A stretch of DNA of 64,000 nucleotides from Planctomycetota bacterium. GTDB taxonomy: Bacteria > Planctomycetota > UBA8108 > UBA1146 > JAJFFE01. The stretch's first letter is position 1; each line of letters opens with the position of its first letter. The stretch lies in the NCBI GenBank assembly GCA_021776775.1, contig JAJFFE010000053.1, positions 30,801-94,800 of the forward strand, in the 5' to 3' direction. Made by a program: the position numbers and the translations under genes. The notes beneath the pieces are model-generated. The model was not told the DNA's origin. It ran no database searches and saw nothing but the letters and a program-made list of their open reading frames with translations. Of this stretch, positions 10,935 through 21,014 are shown one piece after another.

Positions 10935-11564
10935 ATGTTGGGACCCGTCGCTTACTGGATCGGCTGTTTCGTTCTCGGAGGGATTCCGTTCGCCTTGCTG
11001 ATTGGCAAGGCCAAGGGGATCGACATTCGCGAAGTCGGAAGCCGCAACATCGGCGCAACTAACCTAGGCCGAAGCCTCGGGTTGAGCTGGGGTGTCCTGG
11101 CGTTTTTTCTCGACGCCGGGAAGGGGCTAGTTGCCGTTCTCGTCGGCAGCGCTTTGCTGCGGGCCGAGGTTATCGGTGGCAGTTCGTCGACCTTGGTTAT
11201 CGGAGCTGCGGCCGCCATCTTCGGTCACTGCTATCCGGTGTACCTGCGCTTTCGCGGCGGGAAGGGCGTGGCGACTGCCGCCGGCGCCTTGTGCGGTCTC
11301 CATCCCCTCTTGTGTGCGGTACTTCTCGGTGTTTGGGTGGTCGTCGTCGGATTGACGCGAACGATCGGGGTGGGGTCCTGCGCCGCGGCGATCGTCGCGT
11401 GTCTTATCGGAACCGACTTCGCAGTAGGCTCGAACCTCGCCCCCATCGAAGGGACGCAGTCGACCGGCATGTTCCTGATTGTTCTCGGTGGGCTGGTCCT
11501 GTTCCGACACCGGTCCAACATTCGCGACTACTTCACGCCGAACGAAGCAGGGAGCAACAATTGA
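10935..11564 (+). CDS. plsY: Glycerol-3-phosphate acyltransferase PlsY
   Basis: MLGPVAYWIGCFVLGGIPFALLIGKAKGIDIREVGSRNIGATNLGRSLG and FRGGKGVATAAGAL motifs. Confidence 0.93.
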   Translation: MLGPVAYWIGCFVLGGIPFALLIGKAKGIDIREVGSRNIGATNLGRSLGLSWGVLAFFLDAGKGLVAVLVGSALLRAEVIGGSSSTLVIGAAAAIFGHCYPVYLRFRGGKGVATAAGALCGLHPLLCAVLLGVWVVVVGLTRTIGVGSCAAAIVACLIGTDFAVGSNLAPIEGTQSTGMFLIVLGGLVLFRHRSNIRDYFTPNEAGSNN

Positions 11565-12547
11565 GTGCACGGCACGCATTGATCTTGGGGTCGGGATCGT
11601 TCGGTGCTTCGCTTGCGCACGTGATTCGTGGGCGTGGCGATCAGGTCACGATGGTCTGCCGGCGTGAAGAGCGGGTCGAGGAGATCAAATCTGGGCGACA
11701 TGGCTCGCTGCCCGGGGTCGAGCTTGCCTCTGGGATCGAGGCAGTCCTTTCGATCGACGACCCTTCACTCTATTCCTACGGGATCTCGGTGGTTCCCACC
11801 CAACGCATCCGCGAGGTGTTGGTGGCGCGTCGCGAGGAGCTGCCCAACGGGATTCCGTGGATCAGCGGCTCGAAGGGTATCGAGTTGCAAACCGGGTTGC
11901 GGCCGACTCAGCTTCTCCAGGAGTTCGGTCTCGACGAGAACCCGGCCGTGCTCTCAGGCCCGAGCCACGCCGAGGAGGTGGCGAGAGGCGTTCCGACGGC
12001 CGTGGTGTTGGGGAGTACTCACCATGGGCGGGGCGAATGGTTGCAGGCGGCGCTCTCCGGTGAGCGGTTCCGGGTCTACCTCAATCGAGATCCGATCGGA
12101 GTCGAGTGGGCCGGAGCGCTCAAGAATGTGATCGCGGTGGCCGCTGGGATCGCGGTCGGTTGCGGTTTTGGAGACAACACGCTAGCCGCGCTCATCACGC
12201 GCGGCGCGGTCGAAGTGGCCCGTTTCGGCGTTGCCGTCGGCGGGGAGCGGGAGACGTTCAATGGTCTCTCCGGAATCGGCGACCTGATTGTCACCTGTTT
12301 CAGCGAGCACTCTCGTAACCGGTCCGTGGGTTTCCGAATTGGTCGCGGCGAACCGATCGATGACATCCTCGCCGGGATGACCCAGGTAGCCGAGGGAATA
12401 CCGACGACCAAGGCAGTGGTCGATCGCGCCGAGGAGCTCGGGGTCGAAATGCCGATCGCTGAGGAAGTGCGCCGAATCGTCCACGATCGAGCGGATGTCC
12501 GAACCGGGGTCCAGGCGCTGCTCTCACGGAGCCTGAAGTCGGAGTGA
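11561..12547 (+). CDS. gpsA: Glycerol-3-phosphate dehydrogenase [NAD(P)+]
   Basis: TTG start overlapping plsY stop (TTGA); LILGSGSFGASLA Rossmann motif, LSGPSHAEEVARG, EWAGALKNVIAVAAG. Confidence 0.93.
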   Translation: MSARHALILGSGSFGASLAHVIRGRGDQVTMVCRREERVEEIKSGRHGSLPGVELASGIEAVLSIDDPSLYSYGISVVPTQRIREVLVARREELPNGIPWISGSKGIELQTGLRPTQLLQEFGLDENPAVLSGPSHAEEVARGVPTAVVLGSTHHGRGEWLQAALSGERFRVYLNRDPIGVEWAGALKNVIAVAAGIAVGCGFGDNTLAALITRGAVEVARFGVAVGGERETFNGLSGIGDLIVTCFSEHSRNRSVGFRIGRGEPIDDILAGMTQVAEGIPTTKAVVDRAEELGVEMPIAEEVRRIVHDRADVRTGVQALLSRSLKSE

Positions 12548-12793
12548 TCCCCTTCTCGACGCTTGGCAGTTTCGAACGACTAGGCCAAGGGTTGGCTTCG
12601 AATCCCTCGAAACGCACGTTGCACATCACGGTCGGAATCACGTAATCTCGGCGTCTAGGTTTTCGCCACTTGGGCGTGGATTCGGGACGCATTTCTCGGT
12701 CCGCAACCGGCGATTGACGTCGCTCGATGTTCGATGCCGCTGTGTCCGAGACTGCTTAGTTCTAGGACCTCCAAGAGAGATTACGCGCACGTC

Positions 12794-13261
12794 TTGAAGT
12801 ATGTCATTGGGATCGTCCCTGGAGCCGCTCTTTCGGCGGTCACAGATGCCCTTGGTCGCGCCGATATCTATCGGTTGACCGTAAGCGAGGTCGAAGTCGT
12901 AGACTTCGACCCGGGCGTAGCCGACCCTGCGCTTCGAGATGCCGCGGGCAGTTCTCCCGGCCGAGGGATTCTAAGCTCCGAGCCGTCGAACGCCGCAATT
13001 CCGAAACCGGGAGAGAGTCAGTTCGAGCCCGCGACCCGTCGAGTTGGGCCGAGTGATCTCGAACATAGGTCCGACGACCGGCACCGGCTGCGCCTCGAAA
13101 TCGCCGTGAACGACGAATTCCTACAACCCGCCATCGACGCGTTTCGCACGGCCGAAGCCGCCACCTCTGATCTGGGTTTTGGACCGTTCTGGGTCTCCGT
13201 CCTTCCGTTGGAAAACACGATTCGTATTCGTACGGGAGAGACGGGTAGCGGAGCGATTTAG
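12794..13261 (+). CDS. Divergent P-II-like signalling protein with expanded T-loop region
   Basis: LKYVIGIVPGAALSAVTDALGRADIYRLTVSEVEVVDF resembles P-II beta1-alpha1-beta2; C-terminal FWVSVLPLENTIRIRTGETGSGAI resembles 'IFVxPVExxxRIRTGExGxxAL'; directly upstream of glnA. Start is a putative TTG (ORF track has ATG 12734). Confidence 0.7.
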   Translation: MKYVIGIVPGAALSAVTDALGRADIYRLTVSEVEVVDFDPGVADPALRDAAGSSPGRGILSSEPSNAAIPKPGESQFEPATRRVGPSDLEHRSDDRHRLRLEIAVNDEFLQPAIDAFRTAEAATSDLGFGPFWVSVLPLENTIRIRTGETGSGAI

Positions 13262-13354
13262 CTGCTGAACAATTCGGCGGGCTTCTCTGCCTCGAGCAGA
13301 GCCAGTTGCGTCGAAGTCGAATTCAGCTCGATCGTTCGAGAGAGGATTCCGGGG

Positions 13355-14767
13355 ATGACCCCACAGGAAGTACTGTCGCTGTGTAAAGAGCGCCAGATCC
13401 GAGTCGTCGATTTTCGCTTCATCGACTTTCCCGGCCTCTGGCAACACTTCTCGATTCCCGTCGAGGGTCTCGAAGAAGACACCTTCGAGGAAGGTCTGGG
13501 TTTCGACGGGTCGAGCATGCGCGGATGGCGTGGCATCGCAGAGAGCGACATGCTCGTCATTCCCGATCCAACCACTGCATTCGTTGATCCGTTCTCGGAG
13601 CAGGCCACTCTGATTCTGATTTGTAACATCGTCGATCCGATCACGAAGGAACCGTACAACCGGGACCCTCGCAACATCGCGATGAAAGCCGAAGAGTACT
13701 TGAAGACGAGCGGTCTCGGAGATGCCGCGTACTTCGGACCCGAGCCCGAGTTCTTCATCTTCGATGACATTCGCTACGATCAGAATGAGCACAGCGGTTA
13801 CTACTTCATCGATTCGATCGAAGGGCAGTGGAACACCGGTCGAGACGAGGGGCCTAACCTCGGATACAAGCCGCGATACAAAGAGGGTTACTTCCCGGTT
13901 CCGCCGACCGACAAGTATCAAGACCTCCGCAACCGGATGGTGTCGAACTTGCAGGCGTGCGGTATCGAAGTCGAGTGCCAGCATCACGAAGTCGCGACGG
14001 CGGGACAGGCAGAGATCGATATCAAGTTCGATACGCTGCTTCGCACGGCGGACAAGGTCCAAATTTTCAAGTACGTGGTCAAGAACACGGCGTATCAAGC
14101 GGGCAAGACCGTGACGTTCATGCCGAAGCCGGTTTTCACCGACAACGGTAGCGGCATGCACGTGCACATGTCGTTCTGGAAGAACAACCAGAACCTGTTT
14201 GCCGGCGATGAGTACGCGGGAATGAGCGAGACCGCGAAGTTTGCGATCGGCGGAATCTTGCAGCACGCGCCGGCGCTCGTCGCCTTGACAAACCCCACCA
14301 CGAATTCGTTCAAGCGACTGGTGCCTGGTTATGAGGCCCCGACTCGTTTGGCGTACTCGTCCCAGAACCGTTCGGCTGCGGTGCGGATTCCGATGTACTC
14401 GGCGAGTCCGAAGAGTCGTCGCATTGAGTTCCGCTGTCCCGATCCGTCGGCGAATCCGTATCTCGCCTTTTCGGCTTTGATGATGGCAGCCGCGGATGGC
14501 ATTCGGAACAAGATCGATCCGGGTCAACCGCTCGACAAGAACCTCTACGACTTGCCGCCGGAAGAGTTGGCCAGCGTTCCGTCGACGCCCGCAACTCTCG
14601 AGGTTGCACTCGACTCGCTCGAGAACGATCACGAGTTCTTGCTCGCCGGGGACGTGTTCTCTCGGGACGCTATTTTCAATTGGGTCGGCTACAAGCGGGA
14701 GAACGAAGTGGACGCGTTGCGCCTACGGCCGCATCCGCACGAGTTCGCGCTCTACTACGACATTTAG
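13355..14767 (+). CDS. glnA: Glutamine synthetase type I
   Basis: [74 protein letters not shown]. Confidence 0.97.
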   Translation: MTPQEVLSLCKERQIRVVDFRFIDFPGLWQHFSIPVEGLEEDTFEEGLGFDGSSMRGWRGIAESDMLVIPDPTTAFVDPFSEQATLILICNIVDPITKEPYNRDPRNIAMKAEEYLKTSGLGDAAYFGPEPEFFIFDDIRYDQNEHSGYYFIDSIEGQWNTGRDEGPNLGYKPRYKEGYFPVPPTDKYQDLRNRMVSNLQACGIEVECQHHEVATAGQAEIDIKFDTLLRTADKVQIFKYVVKNTAYQAGKTVTFMPKPVFTDNGSGMHVHMSFWKNNQNLFAGDEYAGMSETAKFAIGGILQHAPALVALTNPTTNSFKRLVPGYEAPTRLAYSSQNRSAAVRIPMYSASPKSRRIEFRCPDPSANPYLAFSALMMAAADGIRNKIDPGQPLDKNLYDLPPEELASVPSTPATLEVALDSLENDHEFLLAGDVFSRDAIFNWVGYKRENEVDALRLRPHPHEFALYYDI

Positions 14768-14785
14768 GCGAGCCACCCTTCTGAG

Positions 14786-14817
14786 AGCCCGCCCTCGATT
14801 CGAGGGCGGGCTTTTTT
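14786..14817 (+). terminator. Rho-independent terminator after glnA
   Basis: AGCCCGCCCTCGATTCGAGGGCGGGCT followed by a TTTTTT run. Confidence 0.93.
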
Positions 14818-14893
14818 GTGCCCGACACCGCTGACGACGACTCGTCTTCGGATTCGGGTATCATGCGACGATCTCTCAGCCGACGGAGGCCGC

Positions 14894-15745
14894 GTGCGTC
14901 ACCCGGAAATCATCGATCGCAGCCTCGACGTGAAGATCGCTGCGTTGGAATCACGTCTTCTGGAACTCGGGCCGATCGCAGTCGCCCTCTCAGGCGGAGT
15001 CGACTCCACATTACTGCTCTGTGAGGCTCACCGGTTGATCGGGAATCGCGCGGTCGCCGTCACGGGCGTATCCGCAAGTTTGTCGAAGTCGGAGTTGCGT
15101 GAAGCGCAGCGAGTGGCCCAGCACGTCGGCTCCCGATTGATCGAGCTCCAAACCCGCGAGCTCGAAGTTGCTGAGTATCGCGCGAATCGAGGCGATCGTT
15201 GTTTCCACTGCAAGCACGAGCTCTATGGGTCCATGGCGCGTCATGAGCAGTTGGTCGGCTTCACCGTGATTGACGGTACCCACGCAGAAGACCCGGCCGG
15301 TGATCGTCCGGGAATGCGTGCCGCGGTCGCTCTCGGTGTTGTCAGCCCACTTCGAGACGTGGGCTTTGGCAAGAGTGACATCCGTGCGTTGGCGCGCCGA
15401 AGGAACTTGCCCAATTGGGATCGGCCCGCGCGACCCTGTTTGGCCTCACGAGTGGCCATCGGTACCGAGGTCGACTCGCAGATCCTCGCGGACGTGGAAG
15501 CGTTCGAGAGCGTCCTTGCCGGCCACGGTTTCCACGTCTACCGAGCCCGAGTCGCAAAGGCGCGTGTCTTGGTCGAAGTCGGAATGGACGAGGTCAATCG
15601 TCTCGACGAGCCCGCCTGGCGGGAAGAGTTCGCCCGAGTCGCCACCGCACGCGGTTACCGTGACGTCTCGGCCAATCGGTCGGGATATGGGAGTGGTCTC
15701 GAACCTCGACCGGTTTCGATTCAGTCGGAATCTCCGCACGGTTGA
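14894..15745 (+). CDS. larE: LarE-family ATP-dependent sacrificial sulfur transferase
   Basis: PIAVALSGGVDSTLLLCEA PP-loop, RGDRCFHCKHELY, PCLASRVAIGTEV; GTG start with GGAGG SD. Confidence 0.85.
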   Translation: MRHPEIIDRSLDVKIAALESRLLELGPIAVALSGGVDSTLLLCEAHRLIGNRAVAVTGVSASLSKSELREAQRVAQHVGSRLIELQTRELEVAEYRANRGDRCFHCKHELYGSMARHEQLVGFTVIDGTHAEDPAGDRPGMRAAVALGVVSPLRDVGFGKSDIRALARRRNLPNWDRPARPCLASRVAIGTEVDSQILADVEAFESVLAGHGFHVYRARVAKARVLVEVGMDEVNRLDEPAWREEFARVATARGYRDVSANRSGYGSGLEPRPVSIQSESPHG

Positions 15746-15763
15746 AGGCGTTGAGTCCAAACC

Positions 15764-17197
15764 ATGTCCGCCTTTGAACTGCTCTATCTCACGCTGATCT
15801 CCTTGATCTCTATGTACGGCTTACACCGTTACTGGTTGATTTGGGGCTCGCTGAAGCGTCCGATCGAAACGCCATCCGTGGCGTTACCGCCTCGTGACGA
15901 GGACTATCCCCACGTCTTGATCCAGTTGCCGATCTTCAATGAACCTGGTGTGTTTCGCCGTTTGATCGATGCCGCGTGTGCGATCGATTGGCCGCGAGAT
16001 CGTGTTGTCATTCAGGTGCTCGACGATTCGACGGACGGTAGTTCGACCGATGTTGCCGCTGTTGTCGAGGAGCGCGCCGCCGCCGGAGTACCGATCGTGC
16101 ACCTCCATCGCGAGGATCGCGAGGGCTACAAAGCCGGCGCGCTCCAGGCTGGACTCGAGCAATCGTCCGCGCAGTTCGTGGCCATCTTCGATGCTGACTT
16201 CGTGCCGCCTCGTGACTTCGTGCGCCGAGTGGTCGCCGTCTTCTTGGCCGACGAGCGCATTGGAATGGTCCAAACCCGCTGGGGGTTCTCGAATCCTCGC
16301 GCGAGCTGGCTGACGCGGATCCAGGCCACTCTGCTCGACGGCCACTTTCACGTCGAGCACCGCGCCCGCGCTCGCGCGGGTCGGTTCTTCAACTTCAACG
16401 GCACCGCCGGAATGTGGAGAGTCGCAACGATCGAGGACGCGGGCGGGTGGAAGGCTGACACGGTGACGGAGGATCTCGAGCTCTCCTTGAGAGCGTGGCT
16501 CCGGCGGTGGAAGTTTCACTATCTGGGAGAGCTCGAATGCCCGAGTGACCTGCCCGATCGTTTGGCCGCGTTCAAGATTCAACAACACCGCTGGGTTTCT
16601 GGCTCCATGCACACGGCGGTGACTTGGCTCGGGCCGATCTTGCGTAGCCGCCTGCGACTGTCGGAGAAGATCGACCTCTGCTTTCAGCTAACCGGGAACG
16701 TCAACTACCTACTTCTGTGGCTGCTCGTGCTGTCCGTGCCTCCCGCGGTTCTCACGCGGATGGCGGACGGGCACCGCTGGCTCGCCGTCGATTCTGTGTT
16801 CTTCGCTTTCGCAACCGTCTCCGTGCTCTTGTTCTATGGCCGGGCGCGCCGCCCGGGCACAGCCCCTCTGCGCTATTTCGTGACCCGCGTGCCCGGGCTC
16901 ATGGCGCTCGGGCTCGGGATGACCGTTCACAACAGTCGGGCCGTGATTCGAGGGGTGTTGGGACGGTCGCGGGTCTTTGAGCGGACTCCGAAGGAGGGCG
17001 CGGCGGATCTTCGGCAGGGCCAAAGCTGGCTCCGAAACTGGGTTTCGTGGGTCGAGATGGCGATGGCTACGTATGTGATCGCGGCGATCGTCGTGACCGC
17101 GCGCGGGGGGAGCTGGCTCTCTGCCCCACTTCTCGGGCTGTTCGCGGCGGGATACCTATGGATTTGGCTCGGCGGCTGGCTGCGTCCCCGTTCGTGA
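15764..17197 (+). CDS. Cellulose-synthase-like processive glycosyltransferase (GT2)
   Basis: VLIQLPIFNE, VLDDSTDGS, FDADFVP, TVTEDLELSLRAWLRRW, QQHRW motifs, multiple C-terminal TM helices. Confidence 0.88.
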   Translation: MSAFELLYLTLISLISMYGLHRYWLIWGSLKRPIETPSVALPPRDEDYPHVLIQLPIFNEPGVFRRLIDAACAIDWPRDRVVIQVLDDSTDGSSTDVAAVVEERAAAGVPIVHLHREDREGYKAGALQAGLEQSSAQFVAIFDADFVPPRDFVRRVVAVFLADERIGMVQTRWGFSNPRASWLTRIQATLLDGHFHVEHRARARAGRFFNFNGTAGMWRVATIEDAGGWKADTVTEDLELSLRAWLRRWKFHYLGELECPSDLPDRLAAFKIQQHRWVSGSMHTAVTWLGPILRSRLRLSEKIDLCFQLTGNVNYLLLWLLVLSVPPAVLTRMADGHRWLAVDSVFFAFATVSVLLFYGRARRPGTAPLRYFVTRVPGLMALGLGMTVHNSRAVIRGVLGRSRVFERTPKEGAADLRQGQSWLRNWVSWVEMAMATYVIAAIVVTARGGSWLSAPLLGLFAAGYLWIWLGGWLRPRS

Positions 17198-17336
17198 TGG
17201 CCAAAAACTTGATGTTCCTGCAACCCAGGCCTTGCTCCGGAAACTGCGCATCCGTAACCTACTGGGCTTCTCTGCCCCGGCTTAGAGCGTCTGCACCTGA
17301 TTCCGGTACGACAGTGGTCGCCGGAGAAGCGAGATC

Positions 17337-18062
17337 TTGGAAGACCAACGCCTCATTACCATCGATGGACCGGCCGGGTGCGGCAAGAGCACGACGGTTC
17401 GGCTACTGGCGGAGCGCCTCGGCGCGATCGCCTTTTCGTCTGGTACTGTCTACCGCGCCGTGACCCATCTCGTTCTTTCGGACACCTCTTCCGATCAGTT
17501 GGCAGCGATGAGTGCCGATGAACGGAGCTCCACGATCCTCGAGCGCATCGAGACAAACGAGTTCGAGATTCGTGAAGTCATGCACGGCGACAACCTCGAG
17601 CTGCGTGTCTTCGTCAACGGGGTCGATCCCGGTGAGGTGTTGCACTCCACGGAGGTAACGCGCGAAGTGCACTGGATTGCCGACGACGGAGATGTGCGAG
17701 CGGCATTGCTTCCGTTGCAGCGAGGGATCACGACGACGGTTCCGATCATTACCGAAGGTCGTGACATGGGGTCGGTGGTTTTCCCTCAGGCGCAGGTGAA
17801 GGTGTTCTTGACCGCGTCGCTGGAAGCGCGCGCGCAGCGTCGCTACGACGAATTGGTCGGCGAGCGCGGCGAAGTGATCGACCGGGCGGCGGTGAAAGAA
17901 GATGTCGCCGCGCGCGATCGGTTCGATAGGGGACGAGCCGTCGGGCCGCTGATCGAGCCCGAAGGTGGAGTGGTCGTCGATTCGACAGGAATGTCTCGCG
18001 AGCAGGTGGTCGAGCTGATCGCCGGTCTGGTGCCGGCGGAGTGGAGTGAAGCTTGCGCCTGA
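17337..18062 (+). CDS. cmk: Cytidylate kinase
   Basis: LITIDGPAGCGKSTTVRLLAERLGAIAFSSGTVYRA P-loop; TEGRDMGSVVFPQAQVKVFLTASLEARAQRRY; TTG start. Confidence 0.92.
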   Translation: MEDQRLITIDGPAGCGKSTTVRLLAERLGAIAFSSGTVYRAVTHLVLSDTSSDQLAAMSADERSSTILERIETNEFEIREVMHGDNLELRVFVNGVDPGEVLHSTEVTREVHWIADDGDVRAALLPLQRGITTTVPIITEGRDMGSVVFPQAQVKVFLTASLEARAQRRYDELVGERGEVIDRAAVKEDVAARDRFDRGRAVGPLIEPEGGVVVDSTGMSREQVVELIAGLVPAEWSEACA

Positions 18063-18694
18063 TCTACCCACTGACGCAGTGGGCCATAGTGCTCTGCTTT
18101 CGGATCTATTTCCGAATGAGCATTCGCGGGAAGCAGCATGTGCCGAAGACGGGTCGAGTGCTACTTGCGTCGACGCACGCGAGTAACTTGGATCCCATGC
18201 TCGTCGGCGCGCCGCTCAGTCGGTTGTCGAACTACCTCGCACGGAGAACGCTGTTCGAGCCGAAGTGGTGGGGTGGCGTGCTCAAGAAGTACGGCGCGAT
18301 CCCGCTCGAACGTGAAGGAGTCGGGACGGCAGCGATGCGCGCGGTCCTGGAGTTGTTGAAGCTCGATCGTTGCGTAGTGATCTTCCCAGAGGGCACGCGA
18401 TCGCCCGACGGAGAGTTGCAGCCGCTCAAGGGTGGAGTGGGATTGTTGGCGCGTAAGACGCAAGCGCCAGTCGTTCCCGTCGCCATCGTTGGAAACGAAC
18501 GAGCTCTGAAGAAAGGCTCTCCGATTCCGCGGCCGGTCCGTATCGCGCTGCGCTACGGGGAGCCGATCGAGATAGGGGCCGATGAGTCAGAAGAAGAATT
18601 CTTGGCGCGTCTCCGGACGTGCTTCGAAGAGTTGAGAGCCCTGGCGTTTCGCGACGTGGGGATCGAAAAAAACCGAACGGCGACCGCCGCGTAG
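18053..18694 (+). CDS. plsC: 1-acyl-sn-glycerol-3-phosphate acyltransferase
   Basis: STHASNLDPML (HX4D-type), FPEGTRSPDGELQPLKGGVGLLA; TTG start overlaps cmk stop. Confidence 0.88.
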   Translation: MRLIYPLTQWAIVLCFRIYFRMSIRGKQHVPKTGRVLLASTHASNLDPMLVGAPLSRLSNYLARRTLFEPKWWGGVLKKYGAIPLEREGVGTAAMRAVLELLKLDRCVVIFPEGTRSPDGELQPLKGGVGLLARKTQAPVVPVAIVGNERALKKGSPIPRPVRIALRYGEPIEIGADESEEEFLARLRTCFEELRALAFRDVGIEKNRTATAA

Positions 18695-18882
18695 GCGTGT
18701 CGTTAGACTTTTGAGTGGTGCAGCGTGTAGCTGCAGGGTGATCGTGACTGTCGCTGACAGCGTCGAGATCTCTTTCCGCTCTTTTTCGCTTCCGGCCATG
18801 TCGGAGGCACAGGCCGAGGTCACGTCGTAGCGAAGTTCGGCTGTCGAGCTTCCCGTCGGTGATACTCTGGGAATTTTTTTAA

Positions 18883-20919
18883 ATGCCAAACGAACTACTC
18901 AAGCAGTTTTCCGCCTCAGAAGAGCAAATCGCGGGCGAAGTCGATGAGGCTTTCCTCGGGAACGACTCTCTCGACTCTATTTTCAAAGAGTCGATCCAAG
19001 ATGCAGAAGTCGATTCCATCATCCAAGGTCGCGTCGTTTCGGTGGGTTCCGAAGCGGTCATGGTCGACGTCGGACTGAAGTCCGAAGGAATCGTTCCGCT
19101 GAGCCACTTCGACGACCCCGAGTCGGTCAACATGGGTGACACGATCGACGTTCTCCTCGAAGCTGTCGAGGACGACGAAGGTTTGATCGTTCTGTCGAAG
19201 CGCAAGGCTGACCGTATCCGCGGCTGGGAAAAAGTCATCTCGACCTACAACGAGGGTGACATTGTCCGCGGCAAGGTTAGTCGAAAGATCAAGGGTGGCT
19301 TGCTGCTCGAGATCGGTGTCCCGGTCTTCCTGCCCGCGTCCCAGATCGATATTCGCCGCGTCGGCGACGTCGGCGAATTCATCGGCAAAGAGCTCGACTG
19401 CAAGATCATCAAGATCGACGAGCCGCGTATGAACATCGTCGTCAGCCGCCGAAAGCTGCTCGAGGAAGTGCGCGAGGAGCAGAAGTCCACGCTCATGACC
19501 GAGATCGAGATCGGTCAGGTCCGCAAGGGTGTCGTCAAGAACATCACCGACTTCGGTGCGTTCGTCGACCTCGGCGGAATCGACGGGCTGCTGCACATCA
19601 CCGACATGTCGTGGGGTCGAATCAACCACCCGTCCGAGCTCGTCAAGATCAACGACGAGATCGACGTCAAAGTGCTCAAGGTCGACAAAGAGCGCGAGCG
19701 GATTTCGCTCGGTCTCAAGCAGACCCAACTGAGCCCGTGGGAGAACATCGAAGAGCGCTACCCGGTCGGTGCCCGCGTCAAAGGCAGCGTAGTCAACGTG
19801 CTCTCGTACGGAGCGTTCGTTGAGCTCGAGGACGGAATCGAAGGACTGGTTCACGTTTCCGAGATGTCTTGGACTCGTCGCGTCAACCACCCGAGCGCCA
19901 TGGTCAAAGTGGGCGACGAACTCGAAGTGGTCGTTCTCGACATCAAGAAGGACAAGCAGGAGATCTCGCTCGGCATGAAGCAGGTCGAGGTCAACCCGTG
20001 GACCCTAGTCGCGGACAACTATCCGACCGGTACCATCATCGAAGGCACTGTGCGCAACCTCACGAACTACGGTGCGTTCATCGAGATCGAAGAGGGTATC
20101 GACGGATTGCTCCACGTGAGCGACATGTCGTGGACGCGTAAGGTCGTGCACCCGAGCGAAATGCTCAAGAAGGGTGATCACGTCCGAGCCATGGTCCTGC
20201 AGGTCGATCAAGAGCGAAAGCGCGTCGCGCTTGGCCTCAAGCAAATGGAAGAAGATCCGTGGTTGGGCAACATCCCGGACCTCTACCAGATCGGCACCGT
20301 AGTCCGCGGGAAGGTCACGAAGACGACGAACTTCGGCGTGTTCGTGCAGCTTGACCAAGACCTCGAAGGTCTGCTCCACATCTCTGAACTCTCCGACCAG
20401 AAGATCAACTCTCCGGAGGAGATCGTCAAAGTCGGCGACAAGGTCGATGTGAAGGTGATCAAGATCGACGGCGAGAACCGAAAGATCGGTTTGAGTCTGA
20501 AAGACGTCACCACCGAGGACATCGAGGCGCTCAACGAAGCCGAAGAGGCGCACCGCAAGGAGCTTGCTGAGCAAGGTCTGACGCTCGACGAGGACGGGAT
20601 TCCGATCACGTTCGAGGAAGCGGAAGAGCGCGTCAAGGCGGCCGAGGAGGCAGCAGCGGCGGCCGCGGCCGCTGAAGCAGCCGGTGAAGTTGTGATCGAC
20701 GAAGAGGAAGCGGCCGCTCAGGCCGAGGCGCAGGCGGCCGTTCAAGCGGCCGCTGAAGCCGAGCTTGCCGCAATGGCGGCGGAGTCACCCGAGGCGACTG
20801 AGTCTGGGGAGACTGAGACTGAGGCAACTACTGAGACTGAGGCGACCGAGGCGACCGCCAGTGACGCTTCCGAGACTTCCGAGGGCGACGATGAGCCCAA
20901 GGAGGAGTCGGCGTCGTAA
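18883..20919 (+). CDS. rpsA: 30S ribosomal protein S1, six S1 repeats plus acidic/Ala-rich tail
   Basis: Repeats VRGKV/IEGTV...GAFVxL..GxxGLLHxSDMSW; C-terminal EEAAAAAAAAEA...ETETEATTETEATE tail. Confidence 0.95.
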   Translation: MPNELLKQFSASEEQIAGEVDEAFLGNDSLDSIFKESIQDAEVDSIIQGRVVSVGSEAVMVDVGLKSEGIVPLSHFDDPESVNMGDTIDVLLEAVEDDEGLIVLSKRKADRIRGWEKVISTYNEGDIVRGKVSRKIKGGLLLEIGVPVFLPASQIDIRRVGDVGEFIGKELDCKIIKIDEPRMNIVVSRRKLLEEVREEQKSTLMTEIEIGQVRKGVVKNITDFGAFVDLGGIDGLLHITDMSWGRINHPSELVKINDEIDVKVLKVDKERERISLGLKQTQLSPWENIEERYPVGARVKGSVVNVLSYGAFVELEDGIEGLVHVSEMSWTRRVNHPSAMVKVGDELEVVVLDIKKDKQEISLGMKQVEVNPWTLVADNYPTGTIIEGTVRNLTNYGAFIEIEEGIDGLLHVSDMSWTRKVVHPSEMLKKGDHVRAMVLQVDQERKRVALGLKQMEEDPWLGNIPDLYQIGTVVRGKVTKTTNFGVFVQLDQDLEGLLHISELSDQKINSPEEIVKVGDKVDVKVIKIDGENRKIGLSLKDVTTEDIEALNEAEEAHRKELAEQGLTLDEDGIPITFEEAEERVKAAEEAAAAAAAAEAAGEVVIDEEEAAAQAEAQAAVQAAAEAELAAMAAESPEATESGETETEATTETEATEATASDASETSEGDDEPKEESAS

Positions 20920-20964
20920 GAGCGCTTCGTGCGTGATTGCGTCACTGTCACCGAACTTCGGTGT

Positions 20965-21003
20965 GAAGCTCCTTTGCCACTTCGGCAGAGGAGCTTCTTT
21001 TTT
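20965..21003 (+). terminator. Rho-independent terminator after rpsA
   Basis: GAAGCTCCTTTGCCACTTCGGCAGAGGAGCTTC followed by T-run. Confidence 0.88.
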
Positions 21004-21014
21004 GGAGGAAGACG

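Noticed and set aside
13121-14632. 503-aa minus-strand ORF
   Set aside because: Lies antisense to unmistakable glnA; typical shadow ORF in GC-rich DNA
18916-19890. 324-aa minus-strand ORF rich in Asp/Leu
   Set aside because: Antisense to rpsA; composition reflects reversed codon bias
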